Below, piece after piece: positions 8,829 to 17,109 of a stretch of 64,000 bases of DNA; the stretch's first letter is position 1, and each line of letters begins with the position of its first letter. The notes beneath the pieces were generated by a model. That model was not told the origin of the DNA and did no database searches. It worked only from the letters and a program-made list of their open reading frames with translations. The position numbers and the translations under genes were made by a program. This DNA is from a virus, in IMG/VR virus record IMGVR_UViG_3300046675_000234, positions 17,692 through 81,691 of that record. One strand, 5' to 3'.

Positions 8829-10402
8829 GCCAGCCGTCCCGGCGGCGGGGTGGACGGCGGTTTAGCAGGCGGTGTCCGCTGCTGCGCCGCTGCCAGCGGC
8901 TGGCCGGGCGGCGGTCGCATGGAGGCACCTTGCGGCCTCATGGCCGCACGGTTCGCAATGGCGGTCGCGCCCGTCGCCAGCCCCTGGAGACCGCCGAGCG
9001 CACCGGCTGCCTCGGGCGGCATGCCGGGCGGCGGCTGGGCCTGGAGCGCCTCGGCGCGCTGGGACATGGTGGACACCAGCGCCTGGTGCACCTGGTCCAC
9101 GTCGAGCTGGAGGATCGAGGCCATCCGCTCGGTGATCAGGTCCACCACCTGGATCGGGATGTGCAGCGCGGGAGCCGCCGCGATCTGGCCGAACAGGGTC
9201 AGCAGCGCCTGCTCCTGCTCGTCCTGGAGCGGGCCGAACTTGGCCTGCGGGAACGCGGCGTCCGGCCCGAAGTTGAGCACCGTCAGCGGCATGATGATCT
9301 GGTGGGAGTACGCCTGGGCGATCTCGGCGGCCACGCCCTGCCGGGACTTGAGGTAGAAGCTGGACTGGTCCTGGCTCAGCGCGTAAGAGCCCTTGCCGCC
9401 TGTTGCGCTGGAGGTCAGCGCCATGAACCCGGCCAGAACCGAGTGCACCTGCCAGCCCTCCAGGAAGCTCAGCGCGTCATTGAAGAACTTGCCCGAGTCG
9501 GCGTTGTTCTCCATCACCTCGAACGCCTTCTGGCCCTGCTGCGGCTGCTCCATCCCGACCACGCCGCTGCTCTTCAGCGCAGCGATCGAGTCGGCGCGGT
9601 CGTTGGCGGTGGGCTGGTCCGGCCCGTAGACGACCACGCGGGGCAGCGCCTGGGTCTCCAGGAAGTGGTACCAGAGGTAGAGCAGCTTCATCTTGGTCTG
9701 ATAGCACCAGTAGCTGACCTCCATCTCCGATGCCCCGGTCAGCGGCTCGCGGTGCTTGCCGTGGGTGTAGATAAACGACCGGACGTGCGGGATGTCCACG
9801 TAGCCGGGGACCTTCTGCCGTGCGGCCTGCGCCATGAGCTGCCCGCCGAACAGCCAGACCTGCTGGCGGAAGCCGTGCGGTGCGGCGGTCCTGGCGTTGT
9901 AGCGGGCCTGGCAGGTGGCGCTCGGGCGGAAGCCGATCTTGTCGTAGATGATCTTGCCGTCGCTCTCGCGGATCTTCCAGACCTTCTCGAAGAACGCCCG
10001 CCGGTAGATCTGGCCGGACGTGATCTGGCCGATCAGGTCCACGTTGGGCGTGCTCATCCCGCCCGCGTGGTCCGGGGTCATCAGCACGGACTTGGCCAGC
10101 TCCAGCTCGCCCTTGTCGCCCTTGGCCCCCGCGATGTCAAAGTCAGCCTCGCGGATCGGCAGGGTCAGCGCGGCCTCTACCGCAGAGCACAGCCCGTCCC
10201 GGCTGAACATCGTCTTCATGTCACGGCTTGACCACTCACCGTAGTCAAAGACATCGCCCTCGCCGTAGTAGGCGAACAGCCGCTGCCCCCAGTCGAACGA
10301 GGTGCCGATCTCAGGACCGAGCAGCTCGCGCCGGTTGGTCTTCAGGTCGGGCAGCTTCAGCACCTGGGCCAGGGTGCCGTTCGCGTTCTGGCTGGGAGGC
10401 AT
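8825..10402 (-). CDS. Portal protein
   Basis: 525 aa between large terminase and MuF, the usual portal position. The middle contains DIPHVRSFIYTHGKHREPLTG and then a Trp/Tyr-rich helix (LLYLWYHFLETQALPR), resembling Mu gp29/DUF935-type portals. The C-terminus (about 450-525) is Pro/Gln/Ala-rich and probably disordered. The ATG at 10402 lies 92 nt inside the large-terminase gene in another frame, an unusually long overlap, with only a weak ribosome-binding site (GGCGG). The portal forms the dodecameric DNA channel at the capsid vertex and docks the terminase. Confidence 0.88.
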   Translation of the reverse strand: MPPSQNANGTLAQVLKLPDLKTNRRELLGPEIGTSFDWGQRLFAYYGEGDVFDYGEWSSRDMKTMFSRDGLCSAVEAALTLPIREADFDIAGAKGDKGELELAKSVLMTPDHAGGMSTPNVDLIGQITSGQIYRRAFFEKVWKIRESDGKIIYDKIGFRPSATCQARYNARTAAPHGFRQQVWLFGGQLMAQAARQKVPGYVDIPHVRSFIYTHGKHREPLTGASEMEVSYWCYQTKMKLLYLWYHFLETQALPRVVVYGPDQPTANDRADSIAALKSSGVVGMEQPQQGQKAFEVMENNADSGKFFNDALSFLEGWQVHSVLAGFMALTSSATGGKGSYALSQDQSSFYLKSRQGVAAEIAQAYSHQIIMPLTVLNFGPDAAFPQAKFGPLQDEQEQALLTLFGQIAAAPALHIPIQVVDLITERMASILQLDVDQVHQALVSTMSQRAEALQAQPPPGMPPEAAGALGGLQGLATGATAIANRAAMRPQGASMRPPPGQPLAAAQQRTPPAKPPSTPPPGRLA

Positions 10403-12065
10403 CTAACCGCCAATCGCGCCGGTTGGGGCTCTGGCCGTTCGGCTTCTCGTCCTCGTGCGGGGCGAAGCTGTCCAGGCCCCAGTCTCGCTCTTGATCGTAG
10501 GCCCCGTTATGCGCCTCGGCCAGCTTGCGCTGGGCTCGGGTGGCCTGCGGGTCGGTCAGGACGCCTGCCAGCGGCCCGGTGACGTCGGTGCCGGTGTCCA
10601 GGTCATCGGAGCGCAGCCACTCCCGCTTGCCGCCGGGGACCGGCGGGCCGAACCAGGTGTCCAGGAACGGGTAGCAGGCCCACACCAGCGAGTCCAGCCG
10701 GTCGGGGGAGCGCTCGCCAGCCGCCCCGGTGAAGCTGCACATCTGGTCTTCCAGGTCCACGAAGCGCTCGGTGTCGGTGTGCCAGACCTTCTCCCCGCTC
10801 TGCGGGTCGGTGATCTGGTAGGTGACCTGCTTCTGGCAGTGCCGGACGATCTTGCGCTCGTACAGCGCGCTGACCGGCTCGGCGCGGGTGCGCTTGGCGT
10901 GGCTGGCGTGCACCTCGCGGTAGCGGACCCGGCCGACGTCCTTCATGACCTGCTCGAACGTGGCCTTCAGCCACTCCCCGCCGTGGTTCTGCTCGACCAC
11001 CAGCGTGGCGTCCAGCTCCTGGGCCTTCTTGATCACCCGCTTGGCGAACATGACCGGGCTCTCCTGCCCGCCCCAGCTCTCGATCACGTACAGGTGCGGG
11101 TCATCGACCATGCCGCGTCCCACCACGGTGTACGCCTGCTCGTCGCTGTCTTCCTTGCCATCGGAAGGGTCCACGCCGATGAAGACCTGGGTCAGCCAGG
11201 GCGGCCCGCCTTCCTCGTCCACGCCGGGGCTCAGGCAGGACTCGATCAGCTCGCGGGTCCACAGCGCGTTGGCGACGTCATCGAGCAGCTCGCCTTCCAG
11301 CTCCTGGCGCTCCAGCCGGGTGCCCTTGGCGCTGCCGACCACCGTCCGGTAGAACGCCTCGGACAGGTTGGCGATGTTGTCGATGGTGCGCAGCCGCCGG
11401 GTGATCACGCCGCCGTGCTCGGGCTCGTTGCGGATCAGCGAGCGGATCAGCTTGCGGGCTGACATGCTGACCTTGGGCGTGCCTGTGGCGATGATCTTGG
11501 AGACACCCTGGCGCACCGCGTACTTGAGTGACTCGCCCCAGGCCACCTCCCACTTCTTCCACAGCCCGATCTCGTCGCACCAGGCGGCCCGCAGGTTGCG
11601 GCCCTGGATGCGCAGCCCGCCCTCGTCGGCGCTGTCCACGTAGATGATCAGCCCGGAGTGCAGCACCACCTGCCCGTAGGTGCGCCAGGCCGACCGGACG
11701 ATGTTGGAGCGGTGATCCTTGACCTCGGCCATCGAGGTGCCCAGCGCCCGCAGGATGCCGCTCTCGCCCTCCACGCACTTGGTCCAGGCGTCGGCGTAGG
11801 TGGGCGCGATGATGCCGTACTCGCCCTCGGTGTCGGTGTCGTCCAGGATGATGTCCGCCAGCCCCTGAGCGCCCGCACGGGTCTTGCCGCTGCCGCGCCC
11901 GCCCTGGAGGTAGAACACGCGCCACGGGTCGGGCAGCGGCGGCAGGATCTGCTCGGGCCGGGCCACGCCAGCCCGCCACCGCACGCGCGGGTCCTTGACC
12001 GGCTGGCTGAGCCGGGTGTCCGCCCACTCGGCCAGCAGGCTGGTGTCGGCCTCAGCGACGGTCAT
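10311..12065 (-). CDS. Terminase large subunit
   Basis: 584 aa. The ATPase domain shows Walker A GGRGSGKT (55-62) and a Walker B-like RAAWCDEIGLW. The RNase H-like nuclease domain shows IGVDPSDG and, about 90 residues on, ATLVVEQNHGG, supplying the metal-binding acids. It packages DNA into proheads through the portal and cuts concatemers. It follows the small terminase by 87 nt. The last 30 residues are Arg/Pro/Glu-rich and overlap the portal gene, so the tail may be poorly conserved. Confidence 0.97.
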   Translation of the reverse strand: MTVAEADTSLLAEWADTRLSQPVKDPRVRWRAGVARPEQILPPLPDPWRVFYLQGGRGSGKTRAGAQGLADIILDDTDTEGEYGIIAPTYADAWTKCVEGESGILRALGTSMAEVKDHRSNIVRSAWRTYGQVVLHSGLIIYVDSADEGGLRIQGRNLRAAWCDEIGLWKKWEVAWGESLKYAVRQGVSKIIATGTPKVSMSARKLIRSLIRNEPEHGGVITRRLRTIDNIANLSEAFYRTVVGSAKGTRLERQELEGELLDDVANALWTRELIESCLSPGVDEEGGPPWLTQVFIGVDPSDGKEDSDEQAYTVVGRGMVDDPHLYVIESWGGQESPVMFAKRVIKKAQELDATLVVEQNHGGEWLKATFEQVMKDVGRVRYREVHASHAKRTRAEPVSALYERKIVRHCQKQVTYQITDPQSGEKVWHTDTERFVDLEDQMCSFTGAAGERSPDRLDSLVWACYPFLDTWFGPPVPGGKREWLRSDDLDTGTDVTGPLAGVLTDPQATRAQRKLAEAHNGAYDQERDWGLDSFAPHEDEKPNGQSPNRRDWRLDASQPERERHPGPGAEAARPEDQPARAARS

Positions 12066-12152
12066 CTCAGGTCACACACCACGGTCTGCCCAGGACGGAT
12101 GACAGCCGCGATCCAGCATTGCGGGCATGCCTTCCTGCACCAGTGGATCAGG

Positions 12153-12899
12153 TCAGGAAGCGAGCTTGACGTGCTCGCGGAAGACGGCACGGGCGGGCTC
12201 CATCTTCTCGGGCGGCACGCCAGCCTTGGTGAACGCCAGCGTCAGCGCGCGGTCGAGCATGTCGAGCGACTGCTGCCGGATGCCGACCAGCCGGGCGTCC
12301 AGGTTGAGCTTGGCGATGGAGATCAGCATGGTGCCCAGCCGCTCCATGGCCCGCTCGTACAGCACGATCTCGGCCCGGACCTGCTCACCGGTCCTGCCGC
12401 TGTAGCGGTACTGGGCGGGCTTCAGCAGCGCCACCCGCTCCCGCAGCATGTTCTTCCAGGCGCGCATCTCCCCGGCGAGCTGCATCAGCTCGGCGTAGGG
12501 GTCCTGGACCGGCTGGGCCTCGGCCAGCTTGCTGCCGTACTCCGCGATGATCTCCACGGCACGCTGCTCGGCCCCGCCGTTGATCAGCCGCAGCGCGGCA
12601 GCCCTGGAGGTGTTCGATCCGACGTTGGCCCCGTGGTTCTTGCAGGCAGGCGGATCAGTACCGGCCACCGCGTAGTAATGGCAGGCGTCCGGGGTGCCGA
12701 AGTCCTGGCGGCAGCGGCGGAAGCTGGTGATGGCCTCGGCTTCCTCTAGCAGCTCGTCGGGCATGTGGTGCAGGCAGTACTCCAGGCCCTCGACCTCGAC
12801 GTTGCCGCAGTGCTGGCCGTCCCGGCGGAAGCCGGTGCACAGCGCGGTGCCGAAGCCGGGCGGGGTCGGCGGGATAGACGGCATGACCCCATTGTGCAC
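12153..12899 (-). CDS. Probable terminase small subunit with zinc fingers
   Basis: 248 aa from GTG at 12899 (an in-frame ATG at 12884 is an alternative). It lies directly before the large terminase, the classic small-subunit place. The N-terminus holds two Cys/His clusters, C-x7-C (CTGFRRDGQHC) followed by YCLHH, then C-x8-C and ACKNHG, likely zinc-binding and suited to DNA recognition. The C-terminal half is helical and would oligomerise. It is the first gene after a strong terminator, so it needs its own promoter, which I could not place. The assignment rests on position and fold hints rather than on a clear family match. Confidence 0.72.
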   Translation of the reverse strand: MHNGVMPSIPPTPPGFGTALCTGFRRDGQHCGNVEVEGLEYCLHHMPDELLEEAEAITSFRRCRQDFGTPDACHYYAVAGTDPPACKNHGANVGSNTSRAAALRLINGGAEQRAVEIIAEYGSKLAEAQPVQDPYAELMQLAGEMRAWKNMLRERVALLKPAQYRYSGRTGEQVRAEIVLYERAMERLGTMLISIAKLNLDARLVGIRQQSLDMLDRALTLAFTKAGVPPEKMEPARAVFREHVKLAS

Positions 12900-12905
12900 G
12901 CATGA

Positions 12906-12937
12906 CGAAGGCCCCGCACGCAGGTGCGGGGCCTTCG
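12906..12937 (-). terminator. Strong hairpin terminator
   Basis: Perfect 14-bp stem (CGAAGGCCCCGCAC with GTGCGGGGCCTTCG) and a 4-nt loop, between the exported-protein gene ending at 12990 and the small terminase. There is no long T tract, which is normal for high-GC actinobacterial terminators. It separates the exported-protein unit from the packaging operon. Confidence 0.8.
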
Positions 12938-12989
12938 CAAAGCCGCCGGATCATTCCGCCCCCCGGTGCGGGCGGCGGCGGCTAGTTCC

Positions 12990-13727
12990 TCATCGCCGGG
13001 CGAGGCCGGTGGCCCACACCTGGATGTTGCTGTAGCGCGGCTGGATACGGTTCTGGAGGATCGGGTTGCCCCTGATCAGGCGCAGCGAGCAGACGCCACG
13101 GATGGTCGGGAACACCCACTGGCCGGTGAGCAGGTAGGTGCCGTTGCCGATCGAGTTGCGGAACAGGCTGCCGACCGGCCCGCCAGCGAACCTCCACACG
13201 CCGAGCTGGTTGACCGAGGCCACGCACAGCGCGAGGTTGACGCTCGGGAACGCGATACCGGTGTGGGGCACGTTCACCCTGCGCAGCAGGCCCGGCAGGC
13301 TGAACCGGGAGAACGTGTTGGTCTGGACGCCGAGATCATCAGAGCCGGTGCCGAAGACCGGGCCGTTGGCGATGACGCGGTTCTGCGTCACGACGTTGCC
13401 CACCGTGGTCTGCTGAAGCACGAACTGCTCAGGCGAGCAGCGCAGCGGGTTGACCACGGGGCGCGTCGGCTCGGGCGTCGGCGTGTTGCCGTGCCAGGCC
13501 GACAGGGCGATCGGGCTGCCCTGGTCGGTCGGGGTGTCGGTGGGGGTGAAGGTGATCGGCCGCTGGTTGCAGGTCTGCGGCACCGGCCTCGGGGGCGGGG
13601 TGAACGTGTGGGTGAAGGACGGTGACGGGCTGGGCGTGACCCCGGCCGACGCGGAAGCCGCGCCCAGGCCGACCGTCATGCAGGATGCGGCGGCTACTGC
13701 TAGCGCCACGTTGAGCTTGATGGACAT
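12990..13727 (-). CDS. Exported protein of unknown function
   Basis: 245 aa. The N-terminus is a textbook Sec signal peptide (MSIKLN, hydrophobic core, ASASA cleavage region near 28). A Ser/Thr/Pro-rich spacer (about 30-90) follows, then a compact, mostly beta domain with four Cys (for example RCSPEQF, LALCVAS, GVCSLRL). The ATG is preceded by GAAAGGACAACA. It is the last gene before the packaging operon and is closed by its own terminator. I recognise no family; a lysogen-expressed surface protein or a virion-release factor are both possible. Confidence 0.82.
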   Translation of the reverse strand: MSIKLNVALAVAAASCMTVGLGAASASAGVTPSPSPSFTHTFTPPPRPVPQTCNQRPITFTPTDTPTDQGSPIALSAWHGNTPTPEPTRPVVNPLRCSPEQFVLQQTTVGNVVTQNRVIANGPVFGTGSDDLGVQTNTFSRFSLPGLLRRVNVPHTGIAFPSVNLALCVASVNQLGVWRFAGGPVGSLFRNSIGNGTYLLTGQWVFPTIRGVCSLRLIRGNPILQNRIQPRYSNIQVWATGLARR

Positions 13728-13955
13728 TGTTGTCCTTTCATGCAGTTGTTACCTTGGCTGACCATGGACAGGCCCCCCCTTGATCAGCGAGGCAATTTCC
13801 AGGTCATCGTGATCCCATCGTGATCGTTGGCTCGGGACGCACCGGCTGTCCCGCACCCCGACATTACACGCCCCCCAGGGGGTGTTGACACGGATTCGAT
13901 CACGAAACGATCACGAACACTCACAGTGAACTCTGAGCCTATCTTGATCCGGCCC
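13728..13955 (-). promoter_or_regulatory. Regulatory gap with paired ATCGTGATC sites
   Basis: 228 nt without a convincing gene. It contains ATCGTGATC twice (13806-13814 and 13817-13825) and its reverse-complement form CGATCACGA twice (13897-13905 and 13908-13916), each pair 11 bp apart, about one helical turn. A relative of the genome-wide palindrome, GGTGTTGACACG, lies at 13881-13892. On the minus strand TAATGT could be a -10 about 18 nt after TGTCAA. This looks like a promoter for the exported-protein gene controlled by a dimeric regulator. Confidence 0.55.
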
Positions 13956-14441
13956 TCACCTGAAGCGCATCGCCATCGTCGGCTGCCAGCCGCCCGGCCA
14001 CCACCTGACCCAGCCGACGCGCGTCCCGCTGTCGTGCGCACCGAAGCTCATCAGGTGCCAGATGGTGGCGAACTCGACGTGCCCGGAGCCGAAGAACAGC
14101 AGGTCCCCGCGCCGGGCCTCGGACAGCGGTATCCGGTACAGGTGCGGCCCGCCGCCGAGCATCGAGTAGGTGGAGTGCGGCACCGAGATCCCGTGCTGCG
14201 CCGCCGCCCACACGACTAGCCCGCTACAGTCGAACGCGCCCGGCCCGGCCGCGCCGTAGGAGTACCAGTCACCGGTACGCGATTCGGCAGTGTTGAGGAT
14301 CGAGCCGCCGAGGCTGCCGCCCGAGGCCGACGCGGCGGGTGCCAGGACGCAGACAGCCAGGAAGCAGGCTGCCAGCAGGCCGAGCAGGCGAGTCACCCGT
14401 GACTCAGTTGCTCTACGATCCGTTACCGTGTCAGCACCCAT
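13956..14441 (-). CDS. Exported NlpC/P60 peptidoglycan peptidase
   Basis: 161 aa with an N-terminal hydrophobic signal sequence (LLGLLAACFLAVCVLAPAASAS, about 19-40). The NlpC/P60 core shows the catalytic Cys in FDCSGLVVWAA (Cys72) and the catalytic His in FFGSGHVEFAT (His120), with the usual RRGDLLFF lead-in. Such enzymes cut gamma-D-Glu-diaminopimelate bonds in stem peptides. It overlaps the transglycosylase gene upstream by 11 nt, so a sugar-chain cutter and a stem-peptide cutter are co-expressed and both exported, apart from the GH25 endolysin at 20-21 kb. Confidence 0.92.
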   Translation of the reverse strand: MGADTVTDRRATESRVTRLLGLLAACFLAVCVLAPAASASGGSLGGSILNTAESRTGDWYSYGAAGPGAFDCSGLVVWAAAQHGISVPHSTYSMLGGGPHLYRIPLSEARRGDLLFFGSGHVEFATIWHLMSFGAHDSGTRVGWVRWWPGGWQPTMAMRFR

Positions 14442-15321
14442 CGTAAGGGCTCCAGTTCGACTGGCCGCCCCGCGCGATGGCGTTGAGGAAGACCCGGCGC
14501 TGCTCGCCTACCGAGGCGTGACCGAAGCTCCCGGAGCTGCCGCCGTACGCCTGCCAGGTGCTGGCGCTGAACTGATAGAGGCCGTAGTGCCCGCTGGCGT
14601 TCATGATCTGGGAGTTGCCGCCGCTCTCGCGGGCGATAACGCACCGCTCGAACGAGCCGTTACCCGAGTAACGGGAGCCGCTGTAGACGGAGACCCGGCG
14701 GTAGGTGCGCCCGGCGTGCCGGTAGCTGCTGGCCCCGCCGTGGTAGACGCTGTGGTGCAGCATCGAGCAGGGCATGTCCATCCCGTCGCCGTCGCCGTCG
14801 CCACACTGATCGTGGTGTCCGTCCCACTGGTCGTGGTGCCCGCCGCTGCTGACATACGCCGTGGTGGCCACCTGGTGCCAGTGGTGGCGCGGCGCGATGG
14901 CGAACCGCAGCTCACCCGGCTTGTACACGCAGTCGATGGCCAGGAGCTGGCCCACGGTCAGCACGTTGGCGTTGTACGCGGTCAGGTGCTCGGCGCGGCT
15001 CTCCGCGTAGATGCCGGTCCAGTAGTCCGCGTGGCCGTGGCAGGCGTTGACCGCTACTGATGAGATCGACTCGCCAGCCGTCACCTTGTGCAGGGCCAGC
15101 GCCCGGTCAGCGCCCTGCCGGGCCGAGGCCAGGACCGCCCGCACAGCCTGCCGCATCACCGAGCCGTCCCGGCTGGTGTGCAGATCCGGGGCATCTTTCG
15201 CGGGTACTGCCGCGTGAGCTGCCTGGGTGCTGACCAGGGAGGCCAGCAGGGCGATGAGAGACAAATATGCCCACCGCAGATGTTTGATCGCGGCGGGCAG
15301 GTGCGCGTGTATGCGCTGCAT
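14431..15321 (-). CDS. Exported LysM plus Rpf/transglycosylase-like protein
   Basis: 296 aa. The signal peptide (about 1-38) ends at AAHA. A LysM-like peptidoglycan-binding module follows (79-131, HKVTAGESISSVA to LTVGQLLAIDC), then a His/Asp/Gly-rich linker (160-185). The lysozyme-like domain is C-terminal (222-296), with catalytic Glu232 in ARESGGNSQIM and the typical GHYGLYQFSASTWQAYGG. The C-terminus NWSPYDGC matches the disulphide-bearing ends of resuscitation-promoting factors and related transglycosylases. It cleaves glycan strands outside the membrane. A phage-coded, secreted Rpf-like enzyme could aid lysis or stimulate dormant hosts; the second idea is speculation. Confidence 0.92.
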   Translation of the reverse strand: MQRIHAHLPAAIKHLRWAYLSLIALLASLVSTQAAHAAVPAKDAPDLHTSRDGSVMRQAVRAVLASARQGADRALALHKVTAGESISSVAVNACHGHADYWTGIYAESRAEHLTAYNANVLTVGQLLAIDCVYKPGELRFAIAPRHHWHQVATTAYVSSGGHHDQWDGHHDQCGDGDGDGMDMPCSMLHHSVYHGGASSYRHAGRTYRRVSVYSGSRYSGNGSFERCVIARESGGNSQIMNASGHYGLYQFSASTWQAYGGSSGSFGHASVGEQRRVFLNAIARGGQSNWSPYDGC

Positions 15322-15450
15322 GTGTACCCTTTTCGCAGAGATGGCCGCTTCCAGGGGAGGATTTCCAGGTCTCGCCCCTAGTCGCGCTTGTCCTCACCGA
15401 CGATAACAAGACGGTCTCAGGCTGTCAGCGTTTTCGGCGGTGACATGCGG

Positions 15451-15484
15451 GAGCCCAGGACCCGCACCTTGCGGGCCTGGGCTC
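15451..15484 (-). terminator. Hairpin terminator
   Basis: A 14-bp stem with a single bulged A (GAGCCCAGG, CCCGC / GCGGG, CCTGGGCTC) and a 5-nt loop, placed after the 15545-15835 gene. It insulates the small-gene operon from the secreted hydrolases. The remaining noncoding bases between 15322 and 15450 show no clear gene. Confidence 0.75.
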
Positions 15485-15544
15485 TCGTCAGTTCCAGGTA
15501 TCTGATCGCATAGGTCAGCAGCCTAGACCGGTGTTCTCAGGCCA

Positions 15545-15835
15545 TCAAGCGTGTGCCCACCGGCACAGCTTGGCGATGCACCGCCCGTCGTTGTGGAAGA
15601 ACAGGCTGACCTGCTCCGACGTATCGCAGGCAGGGCACCGGTCATCGGGATCATCCCCGTGATCGGCACATGCCGCGTGCACGTTCAGGACCGGCCAGGC
15701 CCGCCAGCCGCCGCAGGTCTGCGTGCCGTCCCCGGTGTGGTACCAGGCAGGCACCGTGACCAGCACCTCGCCGTCCCGCACGAACCCGGTGCAGTCCCGG
15801 ATGCGCCGTCCGCAGCGTGCGCAGCGGCTGATCAA
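15545..15835 (-). CDS. Zinc-ribbon protein, 96 aa
   Basis: It opens with a zinc-knuckle (CARCGRRIRDC) and has further Cys pairs (CGG, CPACDT, CRW) and histidines, giving up to two metal sites. The start overlaps the upstream gene's stop by 4 nt. No family is recognised. It is the last gene of the long leftward small-gene operon before the terminator. Confidence 0.72.
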   Translation of the reverse strand: MISRCARCGRRIRDCTGFVRDGEVLVTVPAWYHTGDGTQTCGGWRAWPVLNVHAACADHGDDPDDRCPACDTSEQVSLFFHNDGRCIAKLCRWAHA

Positions 15836-16473
15836 TGCCGCGACGGCCAGAAGAACCCGGCCAGCCAGAGCACCACTCCGAGGGTGAAGTAACCGCCGCC
15901 GGTCATCATCAGCACGCTCCCGGTCATGATCAGCGCGCAGGAGATGGCGAAGCTGCGGCTGGCCACATGCGCCATCAGGTACTGCCTGAACGTCGGCGGA
16001 CGCTCGGTCTCAGGCGGCACCGGTGCCGGTGCTGGCGCGAGTATCCGCAGCTCATCGCACCATTTGCACAGCTCCGCGCCCGCCGGTCCCTTGACGTCGC
16101 CGTCATCGAGCCCGCACTTCGTGCAGGTGCCAGGCTGCCAGCCGCTCTGCGCCTCCGCGATCTCGCGGCGGCGCGCTCTCAGCTCGGCCTCGGCGGCGTC
16201 CAGGCCCATGACCTGCCTGATCGCCGCGTCCTGCGCCCGCATGTGGAAGTGGAACGGGCACTGGCAGTCCGGTCCCTCGGAGCACTCCGGGTAGATGATG
16301 CTCCGCGAGATCATGTCGCCGGTAATGGTCCCGGCCACGATGTTGCCGGTGGTCCAGTGGCTCTCATCGCCGTGCGGGTCGGTGCGCCCGCACACCGGGC
16401 ACATCCCGGCGTTGATCTTGCGCACCGCCTCGCGCAGTGCTTCCTCGGCCTGCTCTTCAGGGGAGCCGGTCAT
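15832..16473 (-). CDS. Zinc-finger protein with C-terminal membrane segments
   Basis: 213 aa. It has N-terminal CPVCGRTDPH, then a CxC-type cluster (CSEGPDCQC) and a third pair CTKCG...CKWC, so two or three zinc sites. The C-terminal 45 residues form two hydrophobic helices (SFAISCALIMTGSVLMM and GVVLWLAGFFW). It is probably anchored with the zinc part in the cytoplasm. It overlaps its neighbours by a few nt. Function unknown. Confidence 0.75.
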   Translation of the reverse strand: MTGSPEEQAEEALREAVRKINAGMCPVCGRTDPHGDESHWTTGNIVAGTITGDMISRSIIYPECSEGPDCQCPFHFHMRAQDAAIRQVMGLDAAEAELRARRREIAEAQSGWQPGTCTKCGLDDGDVKGPAGAELCKWCDELRILAPAPAPVPPETERPPTFRQYLMAHVASRSFAISCALIMTGSVLMMTGGGYFTLGVVLWLAGFFWPSRH

Positions 16474-16759
16474 GCACGGTCCCTCCCATCAGCACGTCCT
16501 CGGTGACGATGACCAGCCGCCAGCCGCCCGGCGGCAGGTCGATGCTCAGCCTGACCGGGACCTCGAACTTCTCGGCCGGGTCGATGTCCTCCATGTGGGG
16601 CCACAGATCCGGGTCGCGGTAGAGCATGCCCCGTACTGACGGGTGCACCTCCAGCCGCAGGCCCTCGGGCAGCCTGCGGCTGATGGGCGGGCCGTATTCC
16701 TCGGTGAGCTTGCTGGCTATGGCCTGCACCAGCTCCTTCGGCGCTACCGCGTCGTCCAC
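16457..16759 (-). CDS. Hypothetical protein, 100 aa
   Basis: A mixed alpha/beta sequence with a conserved-looking core (FEVPVRLSIDLPPGGWRLVIV). It overlaps both neighbours by 16-17 nt, consistent with a translationally coupled operon. No motif or family is recognised. Confidence 0.7.
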   Translation of the reverse strand: MDDAVAPKELVQAIASKLTEEYGPPISRRLPEGLRLEVHPSVRGMLYRDPDLWPHMEDIDPAEKFEVPVRLSIDLPPGGWRLVIVTEDVLMGGTVHDRLP

Positions 16760-17109
16760 TGCCTGTCCTCGCCCAGCACGTAGTCCCGGCGCTGGCCGTC
16801 AGTCTCGCGCAGCACCGTGCCCGCTTCCTCGTCCTTGCAGATCACCATGGCCATCTGGAGGTTCAGCGCCGTGACGTGCACCGTCTTGTAGGTGGCCTCC
16901 ATGGAGTCGATCTCGGCCTTCAGCCGGGCGACCTCGGCGGTCAGCTCCCCGATCTGCTCGCGCTGGTAGCTGAACACCGAGTCCGGCACGATCCAGGCGA
17001 CCACCTCATCGTCCAGGTAGACCTGGGTTGTCGTGCCCGCGTGCTGGCTGGCCAGCAGGGCTCCCCCGACCGGCCAGCCGTGGCCCGTCTTGATCCGCAG
17101 CTCAGCCAC
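16744..17109 (-). CDS. Coiled-coil hypothetical protein, 121 aa
   Basis: The start is taken as the GTG at 17109, which overlaps the upstream stop as GTGGCTGA; a longer frame to 17145 would run deep into the neighbour. A short coiled coil (IGELTAEVARLKAEIDSME) lies in the middle, flanked by beta-rich ends. No family recognised. Confidence 0.68.
   Translation of the reverse strand: MAELRIKTGHGWPVGGALLASQHAGTTTQVYLDDEVVAWIVPDSVFSYQREQIGELTAEVARLKAEIDSMEATYKTVHVTALNLQMAMVICKDEEAGTVLRETDGQRRDYVLGEDRQWTTR

Noticed and set aside
12063-12146. Zinc-ribbon-like peptide (ACPQCW ... VVCDL) ending on the terminase ATG
   Set aside because: The frame overlaps the terminase start as ATGA and looks natural, but it has no ATG, GTG or TTG start and no RBS.
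13784-14041. Minus-strand frame of 85 codons in the gap before the exported protein
   Set aside because: It overlaps the NlpC/P60 gene and the regulatory repeats and gives a low-complexity Arg/Gly/Ser peptide.
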